From Goodfellowiella coeruleoviolacea (GTDB lineage: Bacteria; Actinomycetota; Actinomycetes; Mycobacteriales; Pseudonocardiaceae): a stretch of 64,000 nt of DNA. The stretch spans positions 65,896 through 129,895 of the forward strand of contig NZ_JAMTCK010000011.1 of NCBI RefSeq assembly GCF_024171785.1. Reading direction: 5' to 3'. The position numbers and the translations under genes are program-made. Below the pieces are notes generated by a model. That model saw nothing but the letters and a program-made list of their open reading frames with translations, ran no database searches and was not told where the DNA came from. Below, piece by piece: positions 8,535 to 16,720 of the stretch. Each line of letters begins with the position of its first letter. Positions within the stretch are counted from its first letter, which is position 1.

Positions 8535-8569
8535 GACCGGGACCGCTGGTGGGACTTGCGGTCCCGGTC
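8535..8569. terminator. Bidirectional hairpin terminator
   Basis: A 12-base inverted repeat (8535-8546 and 8558-8569, GACCGGGACCGC and its complement) with an 11-base loop lies between the convergent ends of two methyltransferase genes (8485 and 8592). Confidence 0.7.
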
Positions 8570-8591
8570 GCCACGCGGCGGGGTTGTGCGG

Positions 8592-9452
8592 CTAGCGCGG
8601 TGGTTTGGTTCCCGAGGTGAGCAGGGCCTGGCCGGTCAGCACCACGGGCCCGGCACCGAACTCGGCGCGCAGTGCCGCGACACCGTCCGCGCGCAGCGCC
8701 CGCGCCCGGTCGGCGGGCATGGTGGCGAGCAGCGCGATCAGCGGCCCCATGGTGCGTTCGAACATGTGCCAGCACGCCACGGCGTCACCGATCTCGATCA
8801 GCGCCGTCTCGAACGGCCGCACCACCACGTCGGTGAAGCCGGCACCGGCGAACAGCTCGCGCAGCCGGTTCGCGTCGGACAGCGCCACCGGGCCCGGACC
8901 TGACGGCGGTCCGTCGGGCGGCGGCACGTGCCTGGCGATCACCTGGGAACTGATCCGCAGCGCCATGCAGAGTCCGGGATCGCCCAGCGTGGTGGCGACC
9001 ATCCGGCCGCCGGGGACCAGGGCCTCGTGCACGGCGCGCAGCGCGGCGTCGGGCTCGGGCATGTACTGGAGCCCGACCCGGCACACCGCCACGTCGAACT
9101 CCTCCGGCGGCAGACCGAGTTCGCGTTCGTCGGGGATCACCCGGAACTCGACGTTGGCCGCGCCGGCGCGCTCGGCCCACTGCCGCGCTCCGGCGATCAT
9201 CTCCGGGGAGAGGTCGAGACCGAGCACCGTCCCGGTCGGGCCGACGGCGGCGGCGAGCGCGTCGGTGGGGTTGCCGATGCCGCAGGCGAGGTCGAGCACC
9301 CGGTCACCGGGGCGGGGGGCGGCCTCGGCGAGGATGCGGGCGGTCATGGTGCCGGAACGCGCGGAGAGGTTGTCCCGGAACTCCAGCCATCCCGGGGCGG
9401 AGAGGGCCCACTCCTGGCGCTGCCGCTGGCGAGCGGTGTCCGCGTTGACCAT
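8592..9452 (-). CDS. UbiE/Coq5-like SAM-dependent methyltransferase
   Basis: A 286-residue methyltransferase with motif I VLDLACGIGNPT at about residue 50, LGLDLSPEMIAGA (motif II) and LVPGGRMVATT (motif III). This layout fits small-molecule C- or O-methyltransferases of the UbiE group. It resembles the methyltransferase at 28589-29434 in layout (both have a PPPPGPGP-like insert before a second half with a Phe-rich helix). ATG 9452 is chosen for the GGAGAG site 6 bases upstream; an earlier ATG lies 18 bases before. Substrate unknown; a sugar hydroxyl or the aglycone are both possible. Confidence 0.75.
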   Translation of the reverse strand: MVNADTARQRQRQEWALSAPGWLEFRDNLSARSGTMTARILAEAAPRPGDRVLDLACGIGNPTDALAAAVGPTGTVLGLDLSPEMIAGARQWAERAGAANVEFRVIPDERELGLPPEEFDVAVCRVGLQYMPEPDAALRAVHEALVPGGRMVATTLGDPGLCMALRISSQVIARHVPPPDGPPSGPGPVALSDANRLRELFAGAGFTDVVVRPFETALIEIGDAVACWHMFERTMGPLIALLATMPADRARALRADGVAALRAEFGAGPVVLTGQALLTSGTKPPR

Positions 9453-9477
9453 GCACTGCTCTCCGATCATCCGAAAT

Positions 9478-9503
9478 CTGCTAACATAAAATATAGTAAA
9501 CGC
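9478..9503. promoter_or_regulatory. A+T-rich divergent promoter element
   Basis: CTAACATAAAATATAGTAAA at 9480-9499 lies between the leftward methyltransferase start (9452) and the rightward sugar genes. ATAGTAAA matches the element seen upstream of several other cluster genes. TAACAT and TATTTT (reverse) could serve as -10 boxes. Confidence 0.5.
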
Positions 9504-9552
9504 CCGAGTGGCTCTTCCGCGGGAACCGCGCAGACCGATGTCAGGCGGACGG

Positions 9553-10236
9553 ATGACCGACGACGTGGACCACCCGGTCCGATTCGACGTGCTGGGGTGC
9601 GCACGCGTCGCGTGGCGGCACTTCCTGCCCGCCCTGGCACTGGCCAGGGGCGCCAGCCTGACCGCGGTGGCCAGCAGGGACCAGGGCAGGGCGGAGCGGT
9701 TCGCCCGGGAGTTCGGCTGCGCGGCGGTCACCGGGTACCGGGCGCTGCTCGACCGGGACGACGTGGACGCCGTCTACCTGCCGCTGCCCACCGGTCTGCA
9801 CGCGCGGTGGGCGGCGGAGGCGCTGCGCGCCGGCAAGCACGTGCTGGTGGAGAAGCCCATGGCGACCACTCGCGCCGACGCCGAGGAACTCGTGGAACTG
9901 GCCCGGCGCGTCGGCCGGTGCGTCGCGGAGAACCGCATGTTCGCCCACCACCCGCAGCACGAGGCGGTGCGCGCACTGGTCGCCGACGGCGCGATCGGCG
10001 CGCTGCGCGTCGTCACCTCGGCCATGGCGGTCCCGCCGCTGCCGACGCACGCGCCTGTGGTCCGCGTCGAGCGGCCTGGCCGCGGCGACGGACTGCGGCT
10101 GCCCGCGGCCGACCAGTTCCGGGAAGCGATCACCGCCTTCGCCCGCGCCGTCCGGGCGGGCGCGGTCCGACCCGACGTGCTCGCCGCGACGCTGCGCGGC
10201 CTGGAACTCGTGGACGCGGTGAGGGAGGCGGCATGA
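9553..10236 (+). CDS. Shortened Gfo/Idh/MocA-type NDP-hexose 3-ketoreductase
   Basis: A 227-residue product whose first 150 residues are a normal NAD(P)-binding Rossmann domain of sugar 3-ketoreductases (SpnN/UrdZ3 style): VLGCARVAWRHFLPA, then the conserved EKPMATTRADAEEL around residue 100. Intact members are about 320-330 residues; here the substrate-binding beta-sheet is mostly missing, and after VVTSAMAVPPLP the chain passes directly to the usual last helix (DQFREAITAFARA). The frame is kept, so this is an in-frame deletion of roughly 100 codons rather than a frameshift. It overlaps the 3-dehydrase start by 4 bases (ATGA). ATG 9553 has GGCGGA upstream; a leaderless GTG at 9508 is an alternative. 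Activity is doubtful. Confidence 0.7.
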   Translation: MTDDVDHPVRFDVLGCARVAWRHFLPALALARGASLTAVASRDQGRAERFAREFGCAAVTGYRALLDRDDVDAVYLPLPTGLHARWAAEALRAGKHVLVEKPMATTRADAEELVELARRVGRCVAENRMFAHHPQHEAVRALVADGAIGALRVVTSAMAVPPLPTHAPVVRVERPGRGDGLRLPAADQFREAITAFARAVRAGAVRPDVLAATLRGLELVDAVREAA

Positions 10237-11552
10237 CCGACGACGAGAGCGCCGAGACCAGGCAGCGCATCCTGGAACTCGTCCACGACTACGACAAGCA
10301 GACCGCGCCGGAGGGCGCGTTCCAGCCCGGGCGCACACCGATCCGCACCTCCGGTGCGGTGCTCACCGCCGAGGACCGCGCGGCCCTGGTGGAAGCCGCG
10401 CTGGAGCTGCGGATCGCGTCCGGGGCGACCGCGCGGCGGTTCGAGCGCGCCTTCGCCCGCGAGCTGGGCGTGCGCAAGGCGCACCTGGTGAACTCCGGCT
10501 CGTCGGCGAACCTGCTGGCGGTCACCGCGCTCACCTCGCCCACCCTCGGCGCCGACGCGCTGCGGCCGGGCGACGAGGTGATCACGGTCGCGGCGGGCTT
10601 TCCCACCACGGTCAACCCGATCCTGCAGAACGGCCTGGTGCCGGTGTTCGTGGACGTGGAACTGGGCACCTACAACACCACCCCGGAGCGGGTGGCGGCG
10701 GCGATCGGGCCGCGCACCCGGGCGATCGTCATGGCACACACCCTCGGCAACCCGTTCGCCGCCGAGGAGATCCGCGACGTGGCCCGCGAGCACGGTCTCT
10801 ACCTGGTCGAGGACAACTGCGACGCGGTCGGCTCACGCTACCGGGGCCGGCCAACCGGCGGGTTCGGCGACCTGAGCACCGCGAGTTTCTACCCCGCGCA
10901 CCACATCACCTCGGGCGAGGGCGGGTGCGTGACGACGAACAACCCGGTGCTGGCGCGGATCGTGGAATCGCTGCGCGACTGGGGCCGGGACTGCTGGTGC
11001 GAGCCGGGCCAGGACGACGCGTGCCGCCGGCGGTTCGCCTTCCGGCTGGGTGGGCTGCCGCCGGGCTACGACCACAAGTACACGTTCTCGCACGTGGGCT
11101 ACAACCTGAAGACCACCGACCTGCAGGCGGCGCTGGCGCTCAACCAACTCGGCAGGCTGGGCGAGTTCACCCTGGCGCGGCAGGAGAACTGGCGGCGGCT
11201 GCGCGCGGGGCTGGACGGCCTGCCGTGGCTGCTGCTGCCCTCCCCCACCCCGGACAGCGAGCCGAGCTGGTTCGGGTTCGCCATCACGGTGGCCGCCGAC
11301 GCGCCGTTCGGCCGGCACGAGCTGGTCCGGTTCCTGGAGTCGCGGCGGATCGCCACGCGCATGCTGTTCGCCGGCAACCTGGTGCGCCAGCCCGCGTACA
11401 CCGGCCGGAACTTCCGGGTGTCGGGCAGCCTGGCCAACACGGACGCGGTGACCGAGCGGAGCTTCTGGATCGGCGTGTACCCCGGCATCACCGCTGAGAT
11501 GGCGGACTACGTGGTGGCGTCGTTGCACGAGTGGACCGCCCGGTTCGGGTAG
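10233..11552 (+). CDS. E1-type PMP/[2Fe-2S] NDP-hexose 3-dehydrase (SpnQ/E1-like)
   Basis: A 439-residue DegT/StrS-fold enzyme in which the PLP lysine is replaced by His: YPAHHITSGEGG puts the second His at residue 224. Cys196, Cys254, Cys256 and Cys264 reproduce the Cx57CxCx7C spacing of the [2Fe-2S] site in CDP-6-deoxy-glucoseen 3-dehydrase E1. Such enzymes remove the C-3 hydroxyl of an NDP-4-keto-hexose with PMP and electrons from a ferredoxin-type reductase. No dedicated reductase was found nearby, so housekeeping reductases would have to supply electrons, as reported for SpnQ. The ATG overlaps the upstream stop by 4 bases, with GAGGGAGG before it. The 3' end overlaps the convergent class IV gene by 46 bases. 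Confidence 0.9.
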   Translation: MTDDESAETRQRILELVHDYDKQTAPEGAFQPGRTPIRTSGAVLTAEDRAALVEAALELRIASGATARRFERAFARELGVRKAHLVNSGSSANLLAVTALTSPTLGADALRPGDEVITVAAGFPTTVNPILQNGLVPVFVDVELGTYNTTPERVAAAIGPRTRAIVMAHTLGNPFAAEEIRDVAREHGLYLVEDNCDAVGSRYRGRPTGGFGDLSTASFYPAHHITSGEGGCVTTNNPVLARIVESLRDWGRDCWCEPGQDDACRRRFAFRLGGLPPGYDHKYTFSHVGYNLKTTDLQAALALNQLGRLGEFTLARQENWRRLRAGLDGLPWLLLPSPTPDSEPSWFGFAITVAADAPFGRHELVRFLESRRIATRMLFAGNLVRQPAYTGRNFRVSGSLANTDAVTERSFWIGVYPGITAEMADYVVASLHEWTARFG

Positions 11553-12397
11553 CGGGACTCCAGCAGCCGGGCCAGGTGTGCGGCGAGCGCGGACGAGTCG
11601 CGCAGCCGTGTGCCGTCGAGGGTGTGCACGCGGGTCACCTTGTGGCCCGCGGAGGTCAGGAACACCCCGTCGGCCGCGTGCAGGTCGGCCGCGCTGATCG
11701 GTTCGGTCCGCACCTGCCAGCCGGCGGCCTCGGCCGCCGCGAACAGCGCGGCCTGGGTGGTGCCGGGCAGCACGCCGAGGCTGGCCGGGGTGGTGCGCAG
11801 GACATCGCCGTGCGCGACGACCACGGTCGAGGTCGGTCCTTCCAGGACGGTGCCGTCCGGCGCGGTGAAGATGGCGTCGTCCGCGCCCTGCTCCTCGACG
11901 TAGCGGGTGGCGGCCATGTTGACCGCGTAGGACAGCGACTTCACGCCGTGCAGCAGCCAGGGCGCGCGACCCACCAGCCCGGGGTCCAGGCCCCGCTCCA
12001 GCGACAGCGCGGCGACCCCGGTCCGCCGCAGTTGCCTGCGCCTGGGCGAGACCGGGATGCCGTAGGCGAAGGCGGTGGTGGCGGTGCCGTCCGGTGCGGT
12101 GCCGCGCGTGCAGACGAGGGTGAGCGACAGCTCGTCGGGGCGGCCCCACCCGGCCACGGCGGCGGCGACGCAGCGCCGCCAGGCAGCCGGGTCGGGTGGG
12201 GGCAGGCCGAGGAGCGCGGCCGACCGGGCGAGCCGGTCCAGGTGGGCGTCCAGTTCGCGCGGCACGGCGTGCTCGACCAGGACGGTCTCGAACACGCCGT
12301 CACCGCGCATCAGGCCGAGGTCCCCCGCCCGCACCAGCGGTACGGCCGGGTCGGCCAGGGTGCCGTCCAGCAGGGCCAGCAGCCGGTCGTCGGTCAC
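11507..12397 (-). CDS. Class IV PLP enzyme, aminodeoxychorismate lyase-like
   Basis: A 296-residue fold-type IV PLP protein (branched-chain aminotransferase / PabC group). The Lys of HGVKSLSYAVNM near residue 155 is the likely Schiff-base lysine; GTVLEGPTSTVVV and LPGTTQ are cofactor-binding segments. The short length and single-domain layout favour 4-amino-4-deoxychorismate lyase (gives p-aminobenzoate) over a branched-chain aminotransferase. No pabAB partner is in the window. Its GTG overlaps the stop of the exporter permease (GTGA), so it is translationally coupled to the DrrAB-like genes, an odd pairing for a folate enzyme. It could instead form an aromatic amine precursor or a different amine. 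Confidence 0.75.
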   Translation of the reverse strand: MTDDRLLALLDGTLADPAVPLVRAGDLGLMRGDGVFETVLVEHAVPRELDAHLDRLARSAALLGLPPPDPAAWRRCVAAAVAGWGRPDELSLTLVCTRGTAPDGTATTAFAYGIPVSPRRRQLRRTGVAALSLERGLDPGLVGRAPWLLHGVKSLSYAVNMAATRYVEEQGADDAIFTAPDGTVLEGPTSTVVVAHGDVLRTTPASLGVLPGTTQAALFAAAEAAGWQVRTEPISAADLHAADGVFLTSAGHKVTRVHTLDGTRLRDSSALAAHLARLLESRYPNRAVHSCNDATT

Positions 12398-13233
12398 CGC
12401 AGGCTCTTCGCGCGGAACAGGTACATCGACAGCGGCGCGAAGATCACCAGCAGCGCGGCGCACGCCACCAGGCCCCCCAGCAGCTGGCCGCTGGTCAGAT
12501 CGCCGGCGGTGAGGCCGCGCACGGTGGTGACCGCGTGGGTGATCGGGTTGGCGTTGACGACCGCCGCCAGCCAGCCGGGCATCGTGTCCGGCAGCACGAA
12601 CACGTTGCTCGCGAACACCAGCGGGAACAGCACCATCGAGCTGAGCTGGTTCACCGACTCGGGCGACTTGAGCACCAGGCCCGCCGCGTTCCACATCCAG
12701 CCCAGGCAGAACGCGAACAGCTGGAGGAACAGGAACGCCCCCAGCACGCCCAGCACACCGCCGGCGGGCCGGAAGCCCAGCAGCACGCCGAGCACGGTCA
12801 CCACGACCAGGGCGATCGCGTAGCGCAGCACGTCACCGAGCAGCGCGCCGGCGAGGATGCCCGGTCGCCAGATCGACAGGCCCCGGAAGCGGTCGAAGAT
12901 GCCCTTGGTGATGTCGGTGTTGAGCGAGATGCCCGTGTACATGTTGATCATGATCACCGTCATCACCAGGATGCCCGGCATCAGGAACTGGAGGTAGTCC
13001 CCGGTCGATCCGGCCAGCGCCCCACCGAACAGGAAGGTGAAGACCAGGGTGAACATGATCGGCAGGATGAACGAGGAGTAGAGCTGGTCCGGGTCGTGCT
13101 TGATCTTGAGCAGCGCCCGCCAGGCGAACGTCCAGGACGTCGCGAGCGCACCGGGCCGCTTGGGCCGCGTGCGGGTGATCAGTGCCGCGCCGGCGGGCCG
13201 GTCGGCGTCGGTCGCCGTTGTCGAGCTGGTCAT
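12394..13233 (-). CDS. ABC-2 type drug exporter permease (DrrB-like)
   Basis: A 279-residue membrane protein with six hydrophobic segments (for example [19 protein letters not shown] and [13 protein letters not shown]) and the family-typical [18 protein letters not shown]. With the ATP-binding protein next to it, it forms a daunorubicin-type exporter that pumps lipophilic antibiotics out of the cell. Start and stop overlap both neighbours by 3-4 bases, so the exporter and the class IV PLP gene form one coupled operon transcribed leftward. Confidence 0.9.
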   Translation of the reverse strand: MTSSTTATDADRPAGAALITRTRPKRPGALATSWTFAWRALLKIKHDPDQLYSSFILPIMFTLVFTFLFGGALAGSTGDYLQFLMPGILVMTVIMINMYTGISLNTDITKGIFDRFRGLSIWRPGILAGALLGDVLRYAIALVVVTVLGVLLGFRPAGGVLGVLGAFLFLQLFAFCLGWMWNAAGLVLKSPESVNQLSSMVLFPLVFASNVFVLPDTMPGWLAAVVNANPITHAVTTVRGLTAGDLTSGQLLGGLVACAALLVIFAPLSMYLFRAKSLR

Positions 13234-14210
13234 GCCGCGTCCTCCTCCGCACCCTTCTCGTCGACCTCCACCGGATGCCCGGTGAGCGCCAGGAACACCT
13301 CGTCCATGCTGGGCTCGGCGAGCCGGTAGCCGCTGACCGCCACGCCCGCGCGGCTCAGCTCCACCAGCGCCGCGCCGACCCGCTCGGGGTCGGACGACGC
13401 CACGGACAGCGCGTCCGGCTCGGCCGCGAGGTGCACCTGCCCGCCGATGACGCGGGCGAGGATGCGCTCGGCCTCGGACCGCTGGCCCGCCTCCGCCAGC
13501 CGGACGTGCACCGCGCCGGAGCCCACGGACGACTTCAGCTCGCCCGGCGTGCCCTCGGCCACGATCCGACCCCGGTCGATCACCGCGACCCGGTCCGCGA
13601 GGCGGTCGGCCTCCTCCAGGTACTGCGTGGTGAGCAGCACCGTGGTGCCCGCCTCGACCAGCGAGCGGATGATCTCCCAGACCTGGTTGCGCGAACGCGG
13701 GTCCAGCCCGGTGGTCGGTTCGTCCAGGAACAGCAGGTCGGGGGTGACGATGAGGCTGGCGGCGATGTCCAACCGGCGGCGCATGCCGCCCGAGTAGGTC
13801 TTGACCTGCCGGCCGGCGGCGTCGGCCAGGTCGAACGCGTCGAGCAGCTGCGCGCCGCGCTCGGCGGCCTCGGCCTTGGTGAAGCCGAGCAGCCGGCCCA
13901 GCAGCACGAGGTTCTCGCTGCCGGTGAGCTGCTCGTCCACTGAGGCGTACTGACCGGTCAGGCTCATCCGGGCGCGGATCTCGTCGGCCTCCCGGATCAG
14001 GTCGTGGCCGAGCACGCGGGCCGTGCCGGCGTCCGGCTGGAGCAGCGTGGCGAGCACGCGCACGGTGGTGGTCTTGCCCGCGCCGTTGGGTCCGAGGAAG
14101 CCGTACACCCCGCCCGTGGGCACGACGAGGTCCACGCCGTCCAGCGCCCGGGTCTCCCCGAATGTCTTGACCAGGCCGGAGGCCTCGATCGCCGGTTCGG
14201 CCGCCGTCAC
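13230..14210 (-). CDS. ABC drug exporter ATP-binding protein (DrrA-like)
   Basis: A 326-residue ATPase with Walker [13 protein letters not shown], signature [12 protein letters not shown] and Walker [17 protein letters not shown], followed by the C-terminal [13 protein letters not shown] segment seen in DrrA-type exporters. It energises the adjacent permease. The GTG at 14210 is chosen over GTG 14219 because the GGGGAGG site would overlap the latter. Export of the cluster product is the natural inference from location; specificity is not visible. Confidence 0.92.
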   Translation of the reverse strand: MTAAEPAIEASGLVKTFGETRALDGVDLVVPTGGVYGFLGPNGAGKTTTVRVLATLLQPDAGTARVLGHDLIREADEIRARMSLTGQYASVDEQLTGSENLVLLGRLLGFTKAEAAERGAQLLDAFDLADAAGRQVKTYSGGMRRRLDIAASLIVTPDLLFLDEPTTGLDPRSRNQVWEIIRSLVEAGTTVLLTTQYLEEADRLADRVAVIDRGRIVAEGTPGELKSSVGSGAVHVRLAEAGQRSEAERILARVIGGQVHLAAEPDALSVASSDPERVGAALVELSRAGVAVSGYRLAEPSMDEVFLALTGHPVEVDEKGAEEDAA

Positions 14211-14312
14211 AACCCCCACCTCCCCACTGTTCGAGACGACTCAGTCACGCATTGAACATACCGCTCTGGTTATACAAACATCAAGGCATGTAAAAACGGT
14301 CAGCCGAAAGCT

Positions 14313-15455
14313 TTACCCCCGCATAACCCGCCGCAGGCTCGCCCGCAACTCGGACACCACCAGGTCCACGTCGTCGTCGGACAGCGACTGGTGCAGCGGC
14401 AGGTTCAGCGTCCGCTCGGCGGCGCGGTCCGCGCCCGGCAGCACGGCCGCCGACCGGTACAGCGGCACGCGGTGCAGCGGCGGGTAGCGGAACGTCGTGT
14501 AGATCCCCGCCCGGTACAGGTCGGCGGCCACCTCGTCGCGCACCCCCGGGTCCAGCTGCACCCAGTAGAAGTAGTGCGACGTGCGGTGGCCGGCCGGCAG
14601 GGGCGGTGGCGTCCGCAGGCCGGGCACGTCGGCGAGTGCCGCGTCGTAGCGGGCCACCACCTCGGCGCGGCGGGCGAGGAAGTCCGGCAGGCGCCGCAGC
14701 TGCACGCAGCCGATCGCGGCCAGCACGTCGTTCATCACCGAACGCCGGGAGAACGAGGACACCTCGATCTCCCACCACCGGTCCGCGGCGCGGGCGGCGC
14801 GCTGGTGGCCGCTGCGCTCCTCCAGTCCGAAGTAGACGAGCTTGGCGGCCCGGCGGGCCAGGTCGGGATCGCGGGTGTAGAGCATGCCGCCGTCCACGGC
14901 GACGGCGATCTTGCCGTGGTCGAAGCTCCACACGCCGAAGTCGCCGAACACCCCGCACGCGCGGCCGTGCACCGACGAGGCCACGGCGTTGGCGGCGTCC
15001 TCGACCAGCAGCACCCCGCGTTCCGCGCACAGCCGGGCGATCTCGGCGATGTCGCCCGGGTAGCCGCCGTAGTGCAGCAGCAGGACCGCCCGGGTGGCCG
15101 GGGTGAGCGCGCGCTCGACGTCGGCGACGGTGGGGTTGAGGCCGTGCGGGTCCACGTCGCAGAACACCGGTCGGGCACCGTGCGCGGCGATGGCGTTGGC
15201 CGCGCCGACGAAGCTCACGGTCGGGATGACGACGTCGTCACCGGGACCGACCCCGGCCAGGGTCATGGCGGTGAAGGTGGCTTCGGTGCACGAGTTGGTC
15301 GAGGTCAGCTGCTCGCGGCCGACACCGAGGTGGGCGGCGAAGGCGGCCTCGAACGCGTCCACCCGGCTGCCCCTGCCGATCCAGCCGGTGGCGAAGACCT
15401 CGCGGACCGCGGCCAGTTCCTCCTCCCCCAGCGACGGCTGAAACACGTTGATCAC
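14313..15455 (-). CDS. DegT/DnrJ/EryC1/StrS-type NDP-4-keto-sugar aminotransferase
   Basis: A 380-residue PLP aminotransferase. The motif FDHGKIAVAVDGG holds the active Lys, and LVEDAANAVASSVHGR carries the Asp that contacts the pyridine nitrogen. Unlike the E1-type protein at 10.2 kb it keeps Lys and lacks iron-sulfur cysteines, so it should transaminate, probably at C-4 (compare CalS13, SpnR, DesI). With the 2,3-dehydratase, 3-dehydrase and N-methyltransferases it completes a 4-aminosugar route. Start GTG 15455 is chosen for GGAGG 7 bases upstream; GTG 15458 is equally possible. It is divergent from the second glycosyltransferase. Confidence 0.87.
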   Translation of the reverse strand: MINVFQPSLGEEELAAVREVFATGWIGRGSRVDAFEAAFAAHLGVGREQLTSTNSCTEATFTAMTLAGVGPGDDVVIPTVSFVGAANAIAAHGARPVFCDVDPHGLNPTVADVERALTPATRAVLLLHYGGYPGDIAEIARLCAERGVLLVEDAANAVASSVHGRACGVFGDFGVWSFDHGKIAVAVDGGMLYTRDPDLARRAAKLVYFGLEERSGHQRAARAADRWWEIEVSSFSRRSVMNDVLAAIGCVQLRRLPDFLARRAEVVARYDAALADVPGLRTPPPLPAGHRTSHYFYWVQLDPGVRDEVAADLYRAGIYTTFRYPPLHRVPLYRSAAVLPGADRAAERTLNLPLHQSLSDDDVDLVVSELRASLRRVMRG

Positions 15456-15467
15456 CACGCCACCTCC

Positions 15468-15500
15468 GATATGCTTGAATAACAAATAGTATCGGTATTC
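15468..15500. promoter_or_regulatory. Divergent promoter between aminotransferase and glycosyltransferase
   Basis: Between 15455 and 15533 the only A+T-rich stretch is GAATAACAAATAGTATCGG (15477-15495). It contains AAATAGTAT, matching elements upstream of other cluster genes, and offers TAGTAT as a rightward -10 box about 45 bases before the ATG at 15533. Confidence 0.5.
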
Positions 15501-15532
15501 GGTTCGACGTCCACCCGGGAGGCGACGAGCAC

Positions 15533-16672
15533 ATGCGCGCCCTGTTCTGCTCGACCGACGGCGTGAGCCACCTGTTCCCCCTGGTCCCGCTGGCGTGGGC
15601 GATGCGCGCCGCCGGCCACGAGGTGCTGGTCACCTTCGCCGAGCACACCGACCAGGCCGTCGCGTCGGGCCTGCACATCGTCGACGTCGCACCGGGCTTC
15701 GACGGCATGGCGATCTTCAACAAGACGCTGGAGGACAACCCCGAGTTCGCCCAGATGTGGTGGAACGAGACACTCGGCGACGACCCGTCCCGCTTCGCCC
15801 TCATGCCCGCCGAGCTGAACCGCCCGTTCTTCGAGCGCACGTTCGCGCTGGTCGAGCAGTGGCGGCCGGACGTGGTGGTGTACGAGCAGACGGCCGCGTA
15901 CGGCCTGATCGTGGCGAGCAAGCTGGGCGTGCCCGCCGTCCAGCGCAACCTCGGCATCGTGCGCACCGGCGGCCTGCACCGGGCCATCGCCGCCCTGCTG
16001 CCGGACGTGTTCGAGCGGTACGGCGTGCCCGCGCTCGCCGATCCCGCGCTGGTGCTGGAAACCGTGCCGCCGAGCATGTTCCCGTTCGAGCGGCCGGAGG
16101 GCGAGTTCGTGCGCGACGTCGTGTTCACCGGCGGCGCGGTGCTCGGCGACCGCCTGCCCGAGCGCGGCGACCGCCCGCGCATCGCCGTCACCCTGGGCAC
16201 GAACCGGCCGGGCACGGACGGCCTCGGCCCGCTCAAGGGACTGCTCGCCTCCTCGTCGGCGCTGGACGCCGAACTCGTGCTGGCGCTCGGCGAGACCGAC
16301 CTGACCCCGCTCGGCGAGCTGCCCGCCAACGTCCGCGCGGTCGGCTGGACCCCGCTGGAGCCGCTGTTCCGCACCTGCGACGGCGTGGTGCACCACGGCG
16401 GCGGCACCACGACCATGGCCGCCATCGACGCGGGCATCCCGCAGGTGGTCGGCGTGAACCCGCTCTACCCCGGCAACGAGACGCTCGCGCCGGCCGTGCG
16501 CAAGGCGGGCATCGGCATCGTGGCCGACGAGCAGTCCATCGACGGCGACGTGCTCAACCAGATGCTGCACGACGAGTCGCTGCGCGCCAACACCGCCGCC
16601 GTCCAGGAGGAGCTGGCGTCGCTGCCCGGCCCGGCGGAGCTGGTGCGCCGCCTGGAGGACCTGGCGCGCTGA
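15533..16672 (+). CDS. GT1-family glycosyltransferase (second copy)
   Basis: A 379-residue GT-B enzyme: N-terminal MRALFCSTDGVSHLFPLVPL, donor-side VTLGTNRPGTDGLG and VVHHGGGTTTMAAIDAGIPQ, where the HHGGGTT loop binds the sugar nucleotide phosphate. It is clearly related to the copy at 6.5 kb and has the style of CalG/UrdGT-type antibiotic glycosyltransferases. A GGGAGG site precedes the ATG. Two glycosyltransferases suggest at least two sugars on the product, or a disaccharide. Confidence 0.88.
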   Translation: MRALFCSTDGVSHLFPLVPLAWAMRAAGHEVLVTFAEHTDQAVASGLHIVDVAPGFDGMAIFNKTLEDNPEFAQMWWNETLGDDPSRFALMPAELNRPFFERTFALVEQWRPDVVVYEQTAAYGLIVASKLGVPAVQRNLGIVRTGGLHRAIAALLPDVFERYGVPALADPALVLETVPPSMFPFERPEGEFVRDVVFTGGAVLGDRLPERGDRPRIAVTLGTNRPGTDGLGPLKGLLASSSALDAELVLALGETDLTPLGELPANVRAVGWTPLEPLFRTCDGVVHHGGGTTTMAAIDAGIPQVVGVNPLYPGNETLAPAVRKAGIGIVADEQSIDGDVLNQMLHDESLRANTAAVQEELASLPGPAELVRRLEDLAR

Positions 16673-16677
16673 CCGGT

Positions 16678-16705
16678 CGGCCGCGCCACCGCGGTGGCGC
16701 GGCCG
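16678..16705. terminator. Bidirectional hairpin terminator
   Basis: A 13-base inverted repeat (16678-16690 and 16693-16705, CGGCCGCGCCACC and complement) with only two bases between the arms lies six bases after the glycosyltransferase stop and before the convergent binding-protein stop at 16721. Confidence 0.75.
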
Positions 16706-16720
16706 GTGGTGCGCCGGGCG

